Shown piece after piece: positions 33,295 to 44,053 of a DNA stretch of 64,000 nt (positions within the stretch are counted from its first letter, which is position 1; the number at the start of each line of letters is the position of its first letter). The notes under the pieces were generated by a model, which had not been told where the DNA came from, ran no database searches, and was given only the letters and a program-made list of their open reading frames with translations. Source of the DNA: Nicotiana tabacum (Eukaryota > Streptophyta > Magnoliopsida > Solanales > Solanaceae); the NCBI RefSeq assembly GCF_000715075.1, contig NC_134101.1, forward strand, positions 139,700,237 through 139,764,236, given 5' to 3'. The translations under genes and the position numbers were made by a program.

Positions 33295-34587
33295 ATGGCA
33301 TGCACAACGGATCTTCGACCTAGTCTAATAAATCAATCTGACTCCGACTTAATGATACAAGAGATCGATTATGACGATGAGTTTGAATATGACGAGGATG
33401 AAGCCTTCGAAGAAATAAACCGAGAACTGTGCCAATTTGAAGAGAAACCCAAGCCTAATCTGAACGACACCGAGGCTGTAAATCAAGGGGATGCAGACAA
33501 TGTCAGAAAAACCAAAATCAGCATCCACATTGAGCCAAACGTTAGGGAGGAATTAATCAAAACCCTCATGGAGTTTAAAGATGTCTTTGCATTGTCATAT
33601 GACGATATGCCGGGATTAAGCACCGATCTAGTGGTTCACAAATTGCCCACTGACCCGGCATACCCTCCGGTCAAGCAAAAACTGAGGAAGTTTAAAATAG
33701 AGATGAGTGTGAAGATCAAAGAAGAGGTGACTAAGCAGCTGCAGGCGAAGGTTATTCGGGTCACTCGATATCCCGATTGGTTGGCCAATGTGGTACCAGT
33801 GCCGAAGAAGGATGGGAAAATCAAGGTATGTGTCGACTACCGCAATCTCAACAAAGCAAGTCCTAAGGATAATTTTCCATTGCCCAACATCCATATCCTG
33901 ATCGATAATTGCGCTGGGCGCGAGATCGGATCCTTTGTGGACTGCTATGTAGGATATCATCAGATCTTAATGGACGAAGAAGATGTGGAAAAGACAGCTT
34001 TCATTACACCATGGGGAACTTACTGCCGGGTAATGCCATTTGGACTAAAGAATGCTGGGGCAACGTACATGCGAGCAATGACTACTGTGTTTCACGACAT
34101 GATACACAAAGAAATTGAAGTGTACGTAGATGATGTGATCATAAAGTCTTGGCATCAGGAAGACCATGTTGCAGACCTAAGGAGATTTTTTCAAAGACTT
34201 CGAAGGTATGATATTAAGCTCAACCCGGCTAAATACGCCTTCGGGGTTCCATCAGGAAAGCTGTTAGGATTCATCATCAGTCGACGGGGTATTGAGTTGG
34301 ACCCATCCAAGATCAAATCCATCCAAGATTTGCCACCACCAAAGAACGAAACAGAGGTAATGAGTCTGTTCGGGAGACTAAATTACATCTGCAGGTTCAT
34401 CGCTCAACTCACAACAACTTGTGAACCTATATTTCTGCTGCTGAAGAAAGACGTTGCGGAAGACTGGACGGCGGAGTGTCAAGAGTCTTTCGACCAGATC
34501 AAAGGGTATCTGTCCAATCCACCTGTGTTGGTTCCACCTGAGCCGGGGAGACCATTAATTCTTTATCTGACGGTCCTGGAGAATTAG
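33295..34587 (+). CDS. pol: Ogre reverse transcriptase domain
   Basis: RNA-dependent DNA polymerase of the pol polyprotein. An acidic N-terminal linker (residues 1-90) leads into MPGLSTDLVVHKLP, the conserved RT entry, then LANVVPVPKKDGKIKVCVDYRNLN, SFVDCYVGYHQI (first catalytic Asp), KTAFITPWGTYCRVMPFGL and the catalytic YVDD at residues 277-280 (34,123-34,134), followed by LGFIISRRGIELDP and the thumb/connection. All three catalytic aspartates are visible. The frame ends in TAG at 34,585-34,587 within the connection to RNase H; the same frame continues beyond it, so this is a single point stop. As part of a spliced product the domain would follow protease. Confidence 0.92.
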   Translation: MACTTDLRPSLINQSDSDLMIQEIDYDDEFEYDEDEAFEEINRELCQFEEKPKPNLNDTEAVNQGDADNVRKTKISIHIEPNVREELIKTLMEFKDVFALSYDDMPGLSTDLVVHKLPTDPAYPPVKQKLRKFKIEMSVKIKEEVTKQLQAKVIRVTRYPDWLANVVPVPKKDGKIKVCVDYRNLNKASPKDNFPLPNIHILIDNCAGREIGSFVDCYVGYHQILMDEEDVEKTAFITPWGTYCRVMPFGLKNAGATYMRAMTTVFHDMIHKEIEVYVDDVIIKSWHQEDHVADLRRFFQRLRRYDIKLNPAKYAFGVPSGKLLGFIISRRGIELDPSKIKSIQDLPPPKNETEVMSLFGRLNYICRFIAQLTTTCEPIFLLLKKDVAEDWTAECQESFDQIKGYLSNPPVLVPPEPGRPLILYLTVLEN

Positions 34588-35016
34588 TTTGGCTGCGTAT
34601 TGGGGCAATACGACATTACCGGGAGGAAGGAGCAGGCCATTTATTATCTCAGCAAGAAGTTTACAGTATACGAGGTCAAGTACACTCAACTCGAGAGGAC
34701 ATGTTGCGCCCTGACTTGGGTGGCTCAGAAATTGAAGCACTATTTGTCCTCATATACCACTTATCTCATATCCCGTTTGGATCCATTAAAGTACATTTTC
34801 CAGAAACCTATGCCTACAGAGAGGTTAGAAAAATGGCAAATTTTGCTCACAGAATTTGATATCGTCTATGTGACGAGGACGACCATGAAAGCCCAAGCGT
34901 TGGTCGATCACTTGGCTGAGAATCCCGTTGATGAAGAATACGAGCCTTTGAGGACGTATTTTCCCGACGAAAAAATAATGCATACAGGTGAGCTGGAATT
35001 ATTCGAGGAACCAGGT
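34588..35016 (+). CDS. Ogre RNase H (Ty3-type)
   Basis: After the TAG the pol frame continues with FGCVLGQYDITGRKEQAIYYLSKKF, then YTQLERTCCALTWVAQKLKHYL and PLKYIFQKP, the standard Ty3/gypsy RNase H linked to RT. The usual first catalytic position is not obvious; Tat elements are known for a degenerated native RNase H complemented by a second one downstream. It would degrade or help to degrade RNA in the RNA:DNA hybrid. Confidence 0.8.
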
Positions 35017-35397
35017 TGGAAGGTTTTCTTTGATGGAGCCGCAAACGCGAAAGGGGTTGGAATAGGAGCAGTACTCATTTCTGAAACAGGACATCATTAT
35101 CCAGTTACAGCTCAGCTACGCTTCTATTGTACCAACAACATGGCCGAGTATGAAGCATGCATTTTGGGTCTGCGACTAGCTGCAGACATGGATGTCCAGG
35201 ACGTTTTAGTCTTGGGAAACTCTGACCTCCTGGTGCATCAGATTCAGGGTGAGTGGGAAACACGAGATTTGAAACTCATACCATATCGACAATGTTTGCA
35301 CAATCTGAGCAAGCGATTTCGATCAGTGAAATTCAGACATATCCCGAGAGTTCATAATGAGGTTGCCGATGTATTGGCCACTTTAGCATCAATGTTA
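35017..35397 (+). CDS. Second, archaeal-type RNase H of Ogre (active-site Asp to Asn)
   Basis: An additional RNase H domain between the Ty3-type RNase H and integrase, typical of the Tat lineage. Motifs: WKVFFDGAANAKG (first Asp), NNMAEYEACILGL (Glu), VLGNSDLLVHQ and HNEVADVLATLAS (last Asp). In relatives the third motif is GDS; here codon 35,218-35,220 is AAC, giving GNS, so the third catalytic acid is lost and the domain is probably inactive. It is in the same frame as its neighbours. Confidence 0.88.
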
Positions 35398-36743
35398 CGC
35401 CACCCCGACAAAATGTATGTTGACCCATTGCACATCCAGGTTTGCGATCAGCATGCTTATTGGAATGTGGTACAGGAGGAAGTAGATGGCGAGCCATGGT
35501 TTTATGACATAAAGGAGTACCTCAAGATGGGGATATATCCGGAGCAGGCCACTGGAGACCAAAAAAGAGCCCTTCGGCGTTTGTCAAATGGTTTCTTCCT
35601 CAGTGGAGGAGTGTTGTATAGAAGAACCCCAGACTTGGGATTGCTAAGATGTATAGACGCCGGTCAAGCCACGACGATTATGGCAGAAGTGCATGCTGGA
35701 GTTTGTGGGCCACATATGAGCGGATATGTATTGGCAAAGAAGATTCTTGGAGCAGGATACTATTGGCTCACTATGGAGATGATTGTATCAATTTCGTGAG
35801 GAAATGCCATCAATGTCAGACACACGGAGATCTGATTCATTCTCCGCCGACAGAATTGCATACAATGTCAGCGCCATGGCCATTTGTTGCATGGGGCATG
35901 GATGTCATTAGGTCTATTGAGCCGGCAGCGGCCAACGGCCACAGGTTCATTCTGGTGACCATCAACTACTTCACCAAGTGGGTTGAAGCTAAAACTTTCA
36001 GGTCGGTAACCAAGAAGGCAGTGGTGGATTTTGTTCACTCCCATATCATCTGCAGGTTTGGGGTCCCAAAAGTGATCATTACAGATAATGGTGCAAATCT
36101 TAACAGCAATTTGATGAGAGAGGTATGCCAACAGTTTAAGATTACACACCGCAATTCCACCCCATATCATCCCAAGGCGAACGGAGTAGTTGAAGCCGCC
36201 AATAAGAACATCAAGAAGATACTGAGGAAGATGGTAGAAGGATCTAGACAATGGCACGAGAAACTACCCTTTGCTTTGTTGGGTTATCGCACTACAGTCC
36301 GGACTTCCATAGGTGCAACTCCTTATTTGTTGGTATACGGAACTGAAGCAGTAATACTGGCAGAGGTTGAAATTCCATCCCTCCGAATTATCGCTGAAGC
36401 CGGGATTGACGATGATGAATGGGTCAAAGCTCGACTGGAGCAGTTGAGCTTAATAGATGAAAAAAGATTGGTAGCAGTGTGTCATGGCCAGTTGTATCAG
36501 AAGAGAATGGCAAGAGCATACAACAAGAAGGTGTGCCCCAGAAAATTCAAAGTAGGGCAGCAAGTATTGAAACGGATCCTCCCACATCAGATCGAAGCAA
36601 AAGGCAAGTTCGCCCCAAATTGGCAAGGGCCTTATGTCGTGACCAGGGTGTTGTCCAATGGCACTTTATGTCTAACAGATATCGAAGGAAGATGCGTCGA
36701 CATGGCTATCAATTCTGATGCAGTCAAAAGATATTATGCGTAA
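35398..36743 (+). pseudogene. Ogre integrase, one frameshift
   Basis: Inserts the cDNA into the host chromosome. The zinc-binding region has the His pair in VHAGVCGPHM and, after a one-base loss near 35,776, the Cys pair in KCHQC. The catalytic core shows GMDVI (first Asp), ITDNGANL (second Asp) and NGVVEAANK (Glu), the complete D,D,E set. GYRTTVRTSIGATPYLLVYG and a C-terminal KFKVGQQVLKRI...FAPNWQGPYVV follow. No chromodomain is seen, as expected for Tat. The first frame ends at 35,799 and the second covers 35,649-36,743. Apart from the frameshift it looks well preserved. Confidence 0.9.
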
Positions 36744-36983
36744 TTTCTTTGATTATGATATTTATTGGTTCGTTTGTTTGTATTTGGTACTTATTGAATA
36801 ATGAAATGACGGAGGCAATTCTTTCTTCTATCCAGACACTTTTGACCTTTGCTCCCCCTTTTTTGAGCCTTATTTATTCTTTTGTACCCCTCTTTTGGAA
36901 TCACTAATGGGAAAATATATGAAAAAAAGAAATTAAAAGAAAAATAAAAACAAGATAAAGATCATAAGAAAAAGGAACCGTAG

Positions 36984-37024
36984 GAACTACGTTTGACCTG
37001 ATTCCTCAAAGAGGATACGTAGGC
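36984..37024 (+). ncRNA. Nested stem-loop module, Ogre copy 3
   Basis: GAACTACG...CGTAGGC with inner stem TCCTC (37,003-37,007) and GAGGA (37,011-37,015) around an AAA loop. It lies 240 bases after the integrase stop and is preceded by a purine-rich run. Confidence 0.6.
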
Positions 37025-37399
37025 GCCTCACGGCTCGGTCATAGTGCACCGTAGTGTGCATAGTGTGCATAATGTGCATAGCTCAACATAGTGTAAATAT
37101 AAAAAATTCCCCAAGCAAGAAAACCGGGGCAGGAGTTATGTTTTTAAATCTTCAAAAAAGGTTTGATTCCAAGAGTTGTAACATTTCACCCCTCAAAGTC
37201 ACGTTAAATATTTGACAACCTTTCCCTTTTTAACCCACACAAAACCAACATTAATGTCCAAAAAAGACCTCCCGATCAATATCCGAAAGGTGCCAAGTCA
37301 GGCCAATGGAAGCCGAGAATAATACGCTGATCCCCAGCAAAGAAGGGGATCATAAACTGGAAATGAATTGATGGCCAAAAAAGAATCTTCGAAAGAGAG

Positions 37400-37630
37400 A
37401 GTCATGTCGGCAACACCCCAATTCCCCGTTGAAGGGTAAAATGAGAGAGTCTTATCGGTGAAAACCTTCACAGGCACCATAAGGCGACGAAAGATTAGAG
37501 AAATAAAATGAGAGAGTCTCATCGGTGAAAACCTTCACAGGCACCATATGGCGACGGGATCTGAGAGAAAAGAGAGAGTCTTTTTAGTGAAAACCCCTCG
37601 AAGGGAACTATAAGACGACAAGATACATTG
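37400..37630 (+). repeat. Short tandem repeat with GAGAGAGTC...GGTGAAAACC
   Basis: Three diverged units of about 60-70 bp, each containing GAGAGAGTCT, TCGGTGAAAACC and GGCACCATAWGGCGACG-type text; the third is more diverged, and a partial unit may precede them. Confidence 0.65.
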
Positions 37631-38632
37631 GCAAAAAGGATCCGCATTTGCGAAGAGGTAGGCACCTATTTATCCCCAGCAAGTAAGGCCATCAGGCAGA
37701 TTGATTGATACAAATAGACTGGGTCGGGTAATCTGTAATGCACGACATGATCATAGGGACCAGTCATACCATCCAGATAAGTTCTTTCCTTTTCTTCTTC
37801 CCCCCAGCATTTGTTCAGAACGATTTTTCTCTTTTCTATCTTTTTCGTTTCTTTATCTAAAAAGACTTTTCCAGAAATTCATTTTGAGAAAGACCCTTCA
37901 AAGTTTACTACCTTGGGCCAAAATGGTACAAAGCAAAATGCGAAGGGCACAGGCCAAAGCCAAGGCAATAGGACGAAAGGCGTTCGTTGCAAAACCAAAT
38001 GACAAACTAGCTTAGAAAGATAAGGGGAACATGAAGAAAACGATGGTTGAAGGACTTGTGGACCAAGTTCCAAAAAGATCCCCAGCAAGAACTGCAATAA
38101 ATCATGGACCAAGGTCCAAGGTGGTCAAACATCACGGAAAGGGAGAAGGAAGAAAAGGGAATTAATCCGCAGCAAGATAACCCTAACCATCCTATCCTCA
38201 ACAACGTTATCCCCAGGTGATAACATGTTATGCCCTGTAGGGCTGTGAGAAAATAAATGCTTAAGGGAGTAGTTTTGAAGTTGAAGGAGACTCCCACAAC
38301 ATGTTATGAAATAAAAGAGCGGGGAAGGGATAAATGGAAAACCATCCCCAGCAGAAATTCATCCCTAGCAGACATATCATCCCCAGCAAGCAACTTTATC
38401 CCCAGCCAGTGTTGGGAGCACAGAGCAAGGGAAAGGGAAGGGAAAATCATTCCCCAGCGGGAGTGACACAACCACTCACCATGTTAAAACTGACAAAATT
38501 GTCTTTGATTCTACAGGAAAATAAAGATTGATGATGGCAGAAGGACAAGCCACAAGGAAGGTCACCAAAACCGGGGCAGAAAATTTTCTACCATTGTCAA
38601 AAGTTTCTCGGAGGAACGAGGAAACAAACTCA

Positions 38633-39490
38633 AATATTTTCATGTCTTAGTTAAATAGGCGCCCACCTGTATAATGAGAGGAATATTTTCATGTCTTAGT
38701 TAAATAGGCGCCCACCTATATAATGAGAGGAATATTTTCATGTCTTAGTTAAATAGGCGCCCACCTGTATAATGAGAGGAATATTTTCATGTCTTAGTTA
38801 AATAGGCGCCCACCTTATATAATGAGAGGAATATTTTCATGTCTTAGTTAAATAGGCGCCCACCTGTATAATGAGAGGAATATTTTCATGTCTTAGTTAA
38901 ATAGGCGCCCACCTGTATAATGAGAGGAATATTTTCATGTCTTAGTTAAATAGGCGCCCACCTGTATAATGAGAGGAATATTTTCATGTCTTAGTTAAAT
39001 AGGCGCCCACCTGTATAATGAGAGGAATATTTTCATGTCTTAGTTAAATAGGCGCCCACCTGTATAATGAGAGGAATATTTTCATGTCTTAGTTAAATAG
39101 GCGCCCACCTGTATAATGAGAGGAATATTTTCATGTCTTAGTTAAATAGGCGTCCACCTGTATAATGAGAGGAATATTTTCATGTCTTAGTTAAATAGGC
39201 ATCCACCTGTATAATGAGAGAAATATTTTCATGTCTTAGTTAAATAGGCGCCCACATGTATAATGAGAGAAATATTTTCATGTCTTAGTTAAAAAGGCGC
39301 CCACCTGTATAATGAAAGGAATATTTTCATGTCTTAGTTAAATAAGCGCCCACCTGTATAATGAGAGGAATATTTTCATGTCTTAGTTAATCAGGCGCCC
39401 ACCTGTATAACGAGAGGAATACTTTTCAGTCTTTACATTTTATGTCTCAGGCGCCCACCTGTATAACGAGAGGAATACTTTTCAGTCTTA
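38633..39490 (+). repeat. 49-bp tandem array in Ogre 3' UTR
   Basis: About 16-17 units of 49 bp, nearly identical over most of the array, each with ATTTTCATGTCTTAG, AGGCGCCCACCTG and TATAATGAGAGG. The last two units (from about 39,395) are more diverged and read CAGGCGCCCACCTG. High homogeneity suggests recent amplification. No spacers of varying sequence, hence not a CRISPR. Confidence 0.9.
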
Positions 39491-39998
39491 TACTTCAGGT
39501 CTTGAAATCAGTAACCCCGCCGGAAGGCAGAAAGTTACAACAGGAATCCCCAGCAGGAAACAATAAAAAATCCCCAGCGCCGGGAAGCAGAAGGTTGCAA
39601 CGAGAGGTCCCAGCACAAATTCAAGCGCATCAGTCAAAAGGAAGAAAAGATGCGTCTTGAAAGAAGCGGCCTGTGAAGCTTAATCCCCGGAGGAAACACC
39701 AAAAAGCTTAATCCCCAGCGGACCGAACAAAATGATAAAAACTGGTATTCAGAAAAGCAGAAGGCCAGTGTCATCCCCAAATTCTCGGAAGAAAAGCACC
39801 GGAAGAAACACAAACCGACAAGAAAGCAAGGCAACAAGAACAAGTTGAAGATAGATGAGATCTTATGATCCGTAGTCTAGCCTAGCTTCTTGTTTTCTTT
39901 TAAGCACGGTGTAACAAGGAGATCGGTAAGCAGTGGTAATAGCATGCAACAGCAGTAACATTGCAGTCCCGTAGTAGTCCCAGCTACCAAAACTTCCC

Positions 39999-40041
39999 GA
40001 ACTACATTAACTTGATTCCCCTTTAGCCAGGGATATGTAGG
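39999..40041 (+). ncRNA. Nested stem-loop module, Ogre copy 4
   Basis: GAACTACA...TGTAGG: the outer arms are CTACA (40,002-40,006) and TGTAG (40,036-40,040), both changed relative to copy 1 and still complementary. Inner stem TCCC (40,017-40,020) with GGGA (40,030-40,033). It lies 142 bases before the 3' LTR. Confidence 0.6.
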
Positions 40042-40145
40042 AAACCTTTGAAGCAAAGGTTCGGTTAAATCTTTTTCAAAAAATGCTTCACACGGAATAT
40101 TCCAATGGGCAAAAATCGCTCGTATCAGCTCACTTTATCTTTGCA

Positions 40146-40182
40146 CGAAAACTCTTTGTGTTTTCGGACAAAGAGGGGCAGC
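40146..40182 (+). promoter_or_regulatory. Hairpin and polypurine tract of Ogre
   Basis: CGAAAAC (40,146-40,152) and GTTTTCG (40,160-40,166) can form a 7-bp stem immediately before the polypurine tract CAAAGAGGGGCAGC (40,169-40,182), the plus-strand primer site. The tract is identical in element F; the hairpin is not fully conserved there. Confidence 0.7.
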
Positions 40183-43100
40183 TGTGAGCACATGATTTTT
40201 GCTTCATGGAAACTACTCCAAAAGAAATCGGAAAAGAAATAAAACAAGTTACTCCCGGGTACAATTTTGAGGATTTATGTGACATTTTGATAATTGTTCT
40301 GTCTGTAAATGCTCGCCTCGCTATAGTTAGAAAATACAAAAAATACATGCTGCAGGCATTTAGGAATAATTGGTGCATTTAGGAATTAGTTAATTATACT
40401 TTGGTTGTTTAAAAGCGAAAATCACAAAATACGCATTTTTGTTGTCATCGTAATTTTATTAAAATGTTTTAATTCGTGTGATATTTGTTGTTAGGTATTA
40501 ATTAATATTTGTATGTTTAATTTTGGTTTTTTAGGAATTTTTGTCTAAATTATAAGAGGGAAAATATCTGATTTGGGCCGAAAATTCAACTGAAAATAGG
40601 GCCCAAACCAATACATTGACCCAGTCCAAACCAGGTCTTCTAGGGACGCCCCCTAAACGACGCCGTATAAGGCAGTTTGATCTGAACCGTCTGTCCCACC
40701 TAATCCAACGATCCCACAGCTTTCCCCAGCACCCGACCCTTTTAAACCTTAAGCCGACCCATTCCCATTTAAGGGAGACGACGTCGTTTCCTGGTGCCAG
40801 ATAGATCCTGGCCATAGATCCAACTCGATCCAACGGCTAGGATCTAATCCCTTACCCCATATATAAATCATTCATCACACCCCACGCCCCCATCCGAACA
40901 CCCCCCCTTCATCGTCCCAAACCCAAACCCAAAACTCCCAAACCCTAGCCGCCCTAAGCTTCCTTCGCCTGAAACCCGGCGGCATCTATGCCGCCGGTCA
41001 CCCCTCTAACACCATAGCACCTCCTTCACTCCCTGAACCCGAATCTATTACCCCTTTTCCTCGAATCATCCCCCTTCATCTCGAATCTTGATTTGAAGAT
41101 TCAAGCCCAACACCGATCTACACCAACCCACCCCGGATTCATACCAGCCACTATCCTGCCCTCACTCGTGACCAAACAAAGCTTGGTCTGGTCCGAATCT
41201 ACCCACAAATCCTCGAGCCCCAAATCGGATTGTTCGAACCCTAGAACACAAAACATTTTGGAATCCGGCCAGATTAAACGGAGGGTTGGGGTCTAATAGA
41301 CATTAATCGAAGTGTTCTCGGTTGAGAACACCTCGATAAAGGTCTGTTTGGCCTCAAATGGGCAAATCCAGTCAAAGCTGGGGTCGTTTGTTGTTGAGCT
41401 TTCAGAGTGAGTTCCCTCTTTCCTTTCTCTTTTTGTTTAAATGTTGCTTGAGTTTGTCAGCATGTTTAGTCAGTTTGTTTGTTATTTCTATTTTTCTGTC
41501 AGTTGTTCTCCATCTTCGTAAGACCTTTTATTCGGTCGATTGTTATTCTGTTTATGTTTTGAATGCGTATGGTGATATACATGTTCGAGTTAATTAATGT
41601 CGTCGAATAGATAATTCATATAGATTCCCTGTGTCGTGCAAAGTTGTTGAAGGCAGTTGATGCCCCGTTCATGTTGTTTGTTGGGTCGACTGATTATTCC
41701 ATGTCATAATTAGTATAGTCGATTAGATAAATGATGTCGATTAGTTTCATAAGACTGAATGTACAAAATTTTTGATTTGTATAGCTTCATATGACTAATC
41801 GAATCATTGTTGTTTAGTTGATTGCTTGACATTATCTGTGAATGGATTGTAGCTGCACTATAATAGCTAGAATTCAGTTTGGGGGCAGCTTGAATTTGAA
41901 CTTGCAGAAGTTCAAAATGTCCTACTGCTGCAGTGGGGTAATACAGTAATAATTAGGAGCTAACAGGGGTAGTTTGGGGTGTGAAAAGAGCAGAAATGAG
42001 TAGTTTAAGATGGGCTGACAATAGGGTACTAAAATAGCATTAAACTATTACAATAGTGGGGAACCAAACTTGGTAGCATGGGGGTAATCAAAAGTTATAG
42101 GCTGCCCATGCCTTTGGGCAGAAAGCACATGCTAAGGGGATGTCAGGAGGATGGGCATTGGGCATTTTTTTAGTTTTAAGGAGTTACGGGCAGAAGGTGA
42201 GGGCTGGGGTAAACAAGGCAGTAGGGCTGGCCTGTATTTAGCCTATTAATAGGTTCATTTGAGTGAAGAAAAGGGGGACATAAAAGGATAAAAAAAGGCT
42301 GGAGATCATAGTTTAAGGCTAGGGAAAAATCAGAAACTAGAGGCTGGATAATTTTAAGTGTTGAGAGTTAAAAAAGAGTGTTGGTTTTCTGAACATAACA
42401 AGCAGAAACCACTGTGTTTCTGCGCCTGTTTCTTTCTCTGCTTTGGTATGGTTTGTTTGGACACACTGTTGGTTTTCAGTTAGCTTCCCTGGGTTCTTTA
42501 CTTGCTAAAAACTGCTCCAATTAAGTGTTTTGTTTCTCTGTTTTAGACTGGAAGTCCACTAACTGTTGTTGTTGGTTTCTTCTGAAATTTCTGTTGGGTT
42601 TTCACTTAAGTTGCTGCTGATTTTTGGTCTATTATCGGGTTGTCCCTGTTGCTGCTATTGCTGTGTTTGTTGCATACTGTTTCTGCTGATCATTCTCCTT
42701 CTTCTTTTGCTTTCCTATACCAAGTACATGACTGATAAACTATCAATGTAAGCAGAAATTTGAGGCATGAATACAAAGAAAGTTGGAAGATGTTGAAGTT
42801 ACTTCGAATTAGCTTTAGAAAATGTATTGAAAGAATAGGTTGCCTGCATGATAGTTTATTTTTCCTAATAGAACTATGTGGTTAGCTGTGATGTAGTTGA
42901 ACTTTTATACCTATCATTCAGTTGGAAAACTATATGTGTTGCTTATAAGGGAAAGGGATTGATGTTGTAGTAGCCATGTTCTATTAATTCATTATTTTGT
43001 TTATCAAGAAGCATGTTAGGTACCCAACAGTTCTTTTTTTAAACAAATGATTTGTTTTAAGTTGTTAGGAATATGGTTTGATTAAGGCAAACAGTACATC

Positions 43101-44053
43101 GCATTTCAGCTTTTTCCCCCTTGTTTGTTTATAAATGTTAAACACCTATCAAATGAGATGAATAGGCCCAATTAGAATAAGAGCGGCCCAGGCAGAATTT
43201 AGCTGCATGCACATTAGGTCTGGGCCCATAACTGCCAAATGGGATGCCCGTATCACGTCCCTCTTTCAATAAATCACGTTTGAAGCTTAACTATAATAAC
43301 TCATAAGTATGTAAATACAGTAGGACATTTCCATTTTGTTAGAGATAAACAAAGATAGGAAATCATAGTTTGCTTTTAGGTTTGCCTTTAAATAAAAGGA
43401 GATGAGCCTTGCCCAAATAAAATGCATAAATGGCGGGGCCCTCGTTAGATGTATATATTAAACATTTAAATCCTGGGACGGGCCGTTTAGCAAATTTCAC
43501 GGTTTTCCCCGCAAATAATAACACGTTAGTTCTTTAGGATGCGTCTCAATTAATCTTATTTTCTTAAACTCGGGTGTGCATTTCATGCGACCCAAATCCA
43601 AATCCCAAAACATTGAATAAACATGTGTTCCGGATTGCGGGTGCATTTCATGTGACGCAATCCAAAGACATGTTTTTAAATGATGTTCACATTCTTTTAA
43701 AAAAATATAATAATAAAAGCGGTAAAGAGTTAAAACTTGCACTTGAGCGCATAATTGTATAAAATCAGATAAACAAGCCGAATATGACAGTTGAGCGACC
43801 GTGCCAGAACCACGGAACTCGGGAATGCCTAACACCTTCTCCCGGGTTAACAGAATTCCTTATCCGGATTTCTGGATCGCGGACTGTAATACAGAGTCAT
43901 TCTTTTCCTCGATTGGGGATTAAATTGGTGACTTGGGACACCCTAAATCTCCCAAGTGGCGACTCTGAAATAAATAAACAAATCCCGTTTCGATTGTTCT
44001 TTAATTGGAAAAACTCCTTCACCCCTCGCGGGGCGGAAAAAAGAGGTGTGACA
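40183..44053 (+). repeat. 3' LTR of Ogre
   Basis: It starts TGTGAGCACATG after the polypurine tract and ends GAGGTGTGACA, followed by CCATG. It is collinear with the 5' LTR over its whole length, with scattered substitutions and small indels. A TATA motif (TATATAAA) lies at 40,860-40,867. Confidence 0.93.

Larger units (their letters stand above)
37331..39719 (+). repeat. Interspersed TCCCCAGC motifs
   Basis: Exact copies start at 37,331, 37,673, 38,079, 38,345, 38,380, 38,399, 38,451, 39,547, 39,571 and 39,712, with several one-base variants. The word is the reverse complement of GCTGGGGA at 25,681-25,688 in the primer-binding site, that is, identical to the matching stretch of the presumed primer tRNA. 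Confidence 0.75.
36744..40182 (+). other. Ogre 3' untranslated region, repeat-rich
   Basis: About 3.4 kb without a supported gene. It contains nested stem-loop modules near both ends, a roughly 65-bp repeat (37,400-37,630), ten exact TCCCCAGC motifs (37,331-39,719), a 49-bp tandem array (38,633-39,490) and, at the end, a hairpin and the polypurine tract. Short open frames inside it do not resemble proteins I know. Confidence 0.8.
21807..44053 (+). mobile_element. Complete Ogre/Tat-lineage LTR retrotransposon (22.2 kb)
   Basis: Two LTRs (3,860 and 3,871 bp) flank internal DNA with, in order, a primer-binding site, ORF1, gag, protease, a probable intron, RT, RNase H, a second RNase H, integrase, a repeat-rich 3' UTR and a polypurine tract. 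CCATG target duplications are at 21,802-21,806 and 44,054-44,058. Large size, an ORF before gag, an intron between protease and RT, and dual RNase H are hallmarks of the plant Tat/Ogre lineage. In the first 180 bases the LTRs differ by five substitutions and one indel, so the insertion is moderately young. Multiple stops and frameshifts make it non-autonomous today. It interrupts the integrase gene of element C, which lies in the opposite orientation. Confidence 0.95.

Noticed and set aside
38633..39490. Regular array as a CRISPR
   Set aside because: Units are contiguous near-identical 49-bp repeats with no variable spacers, inside a plant retrotransposon UTR.
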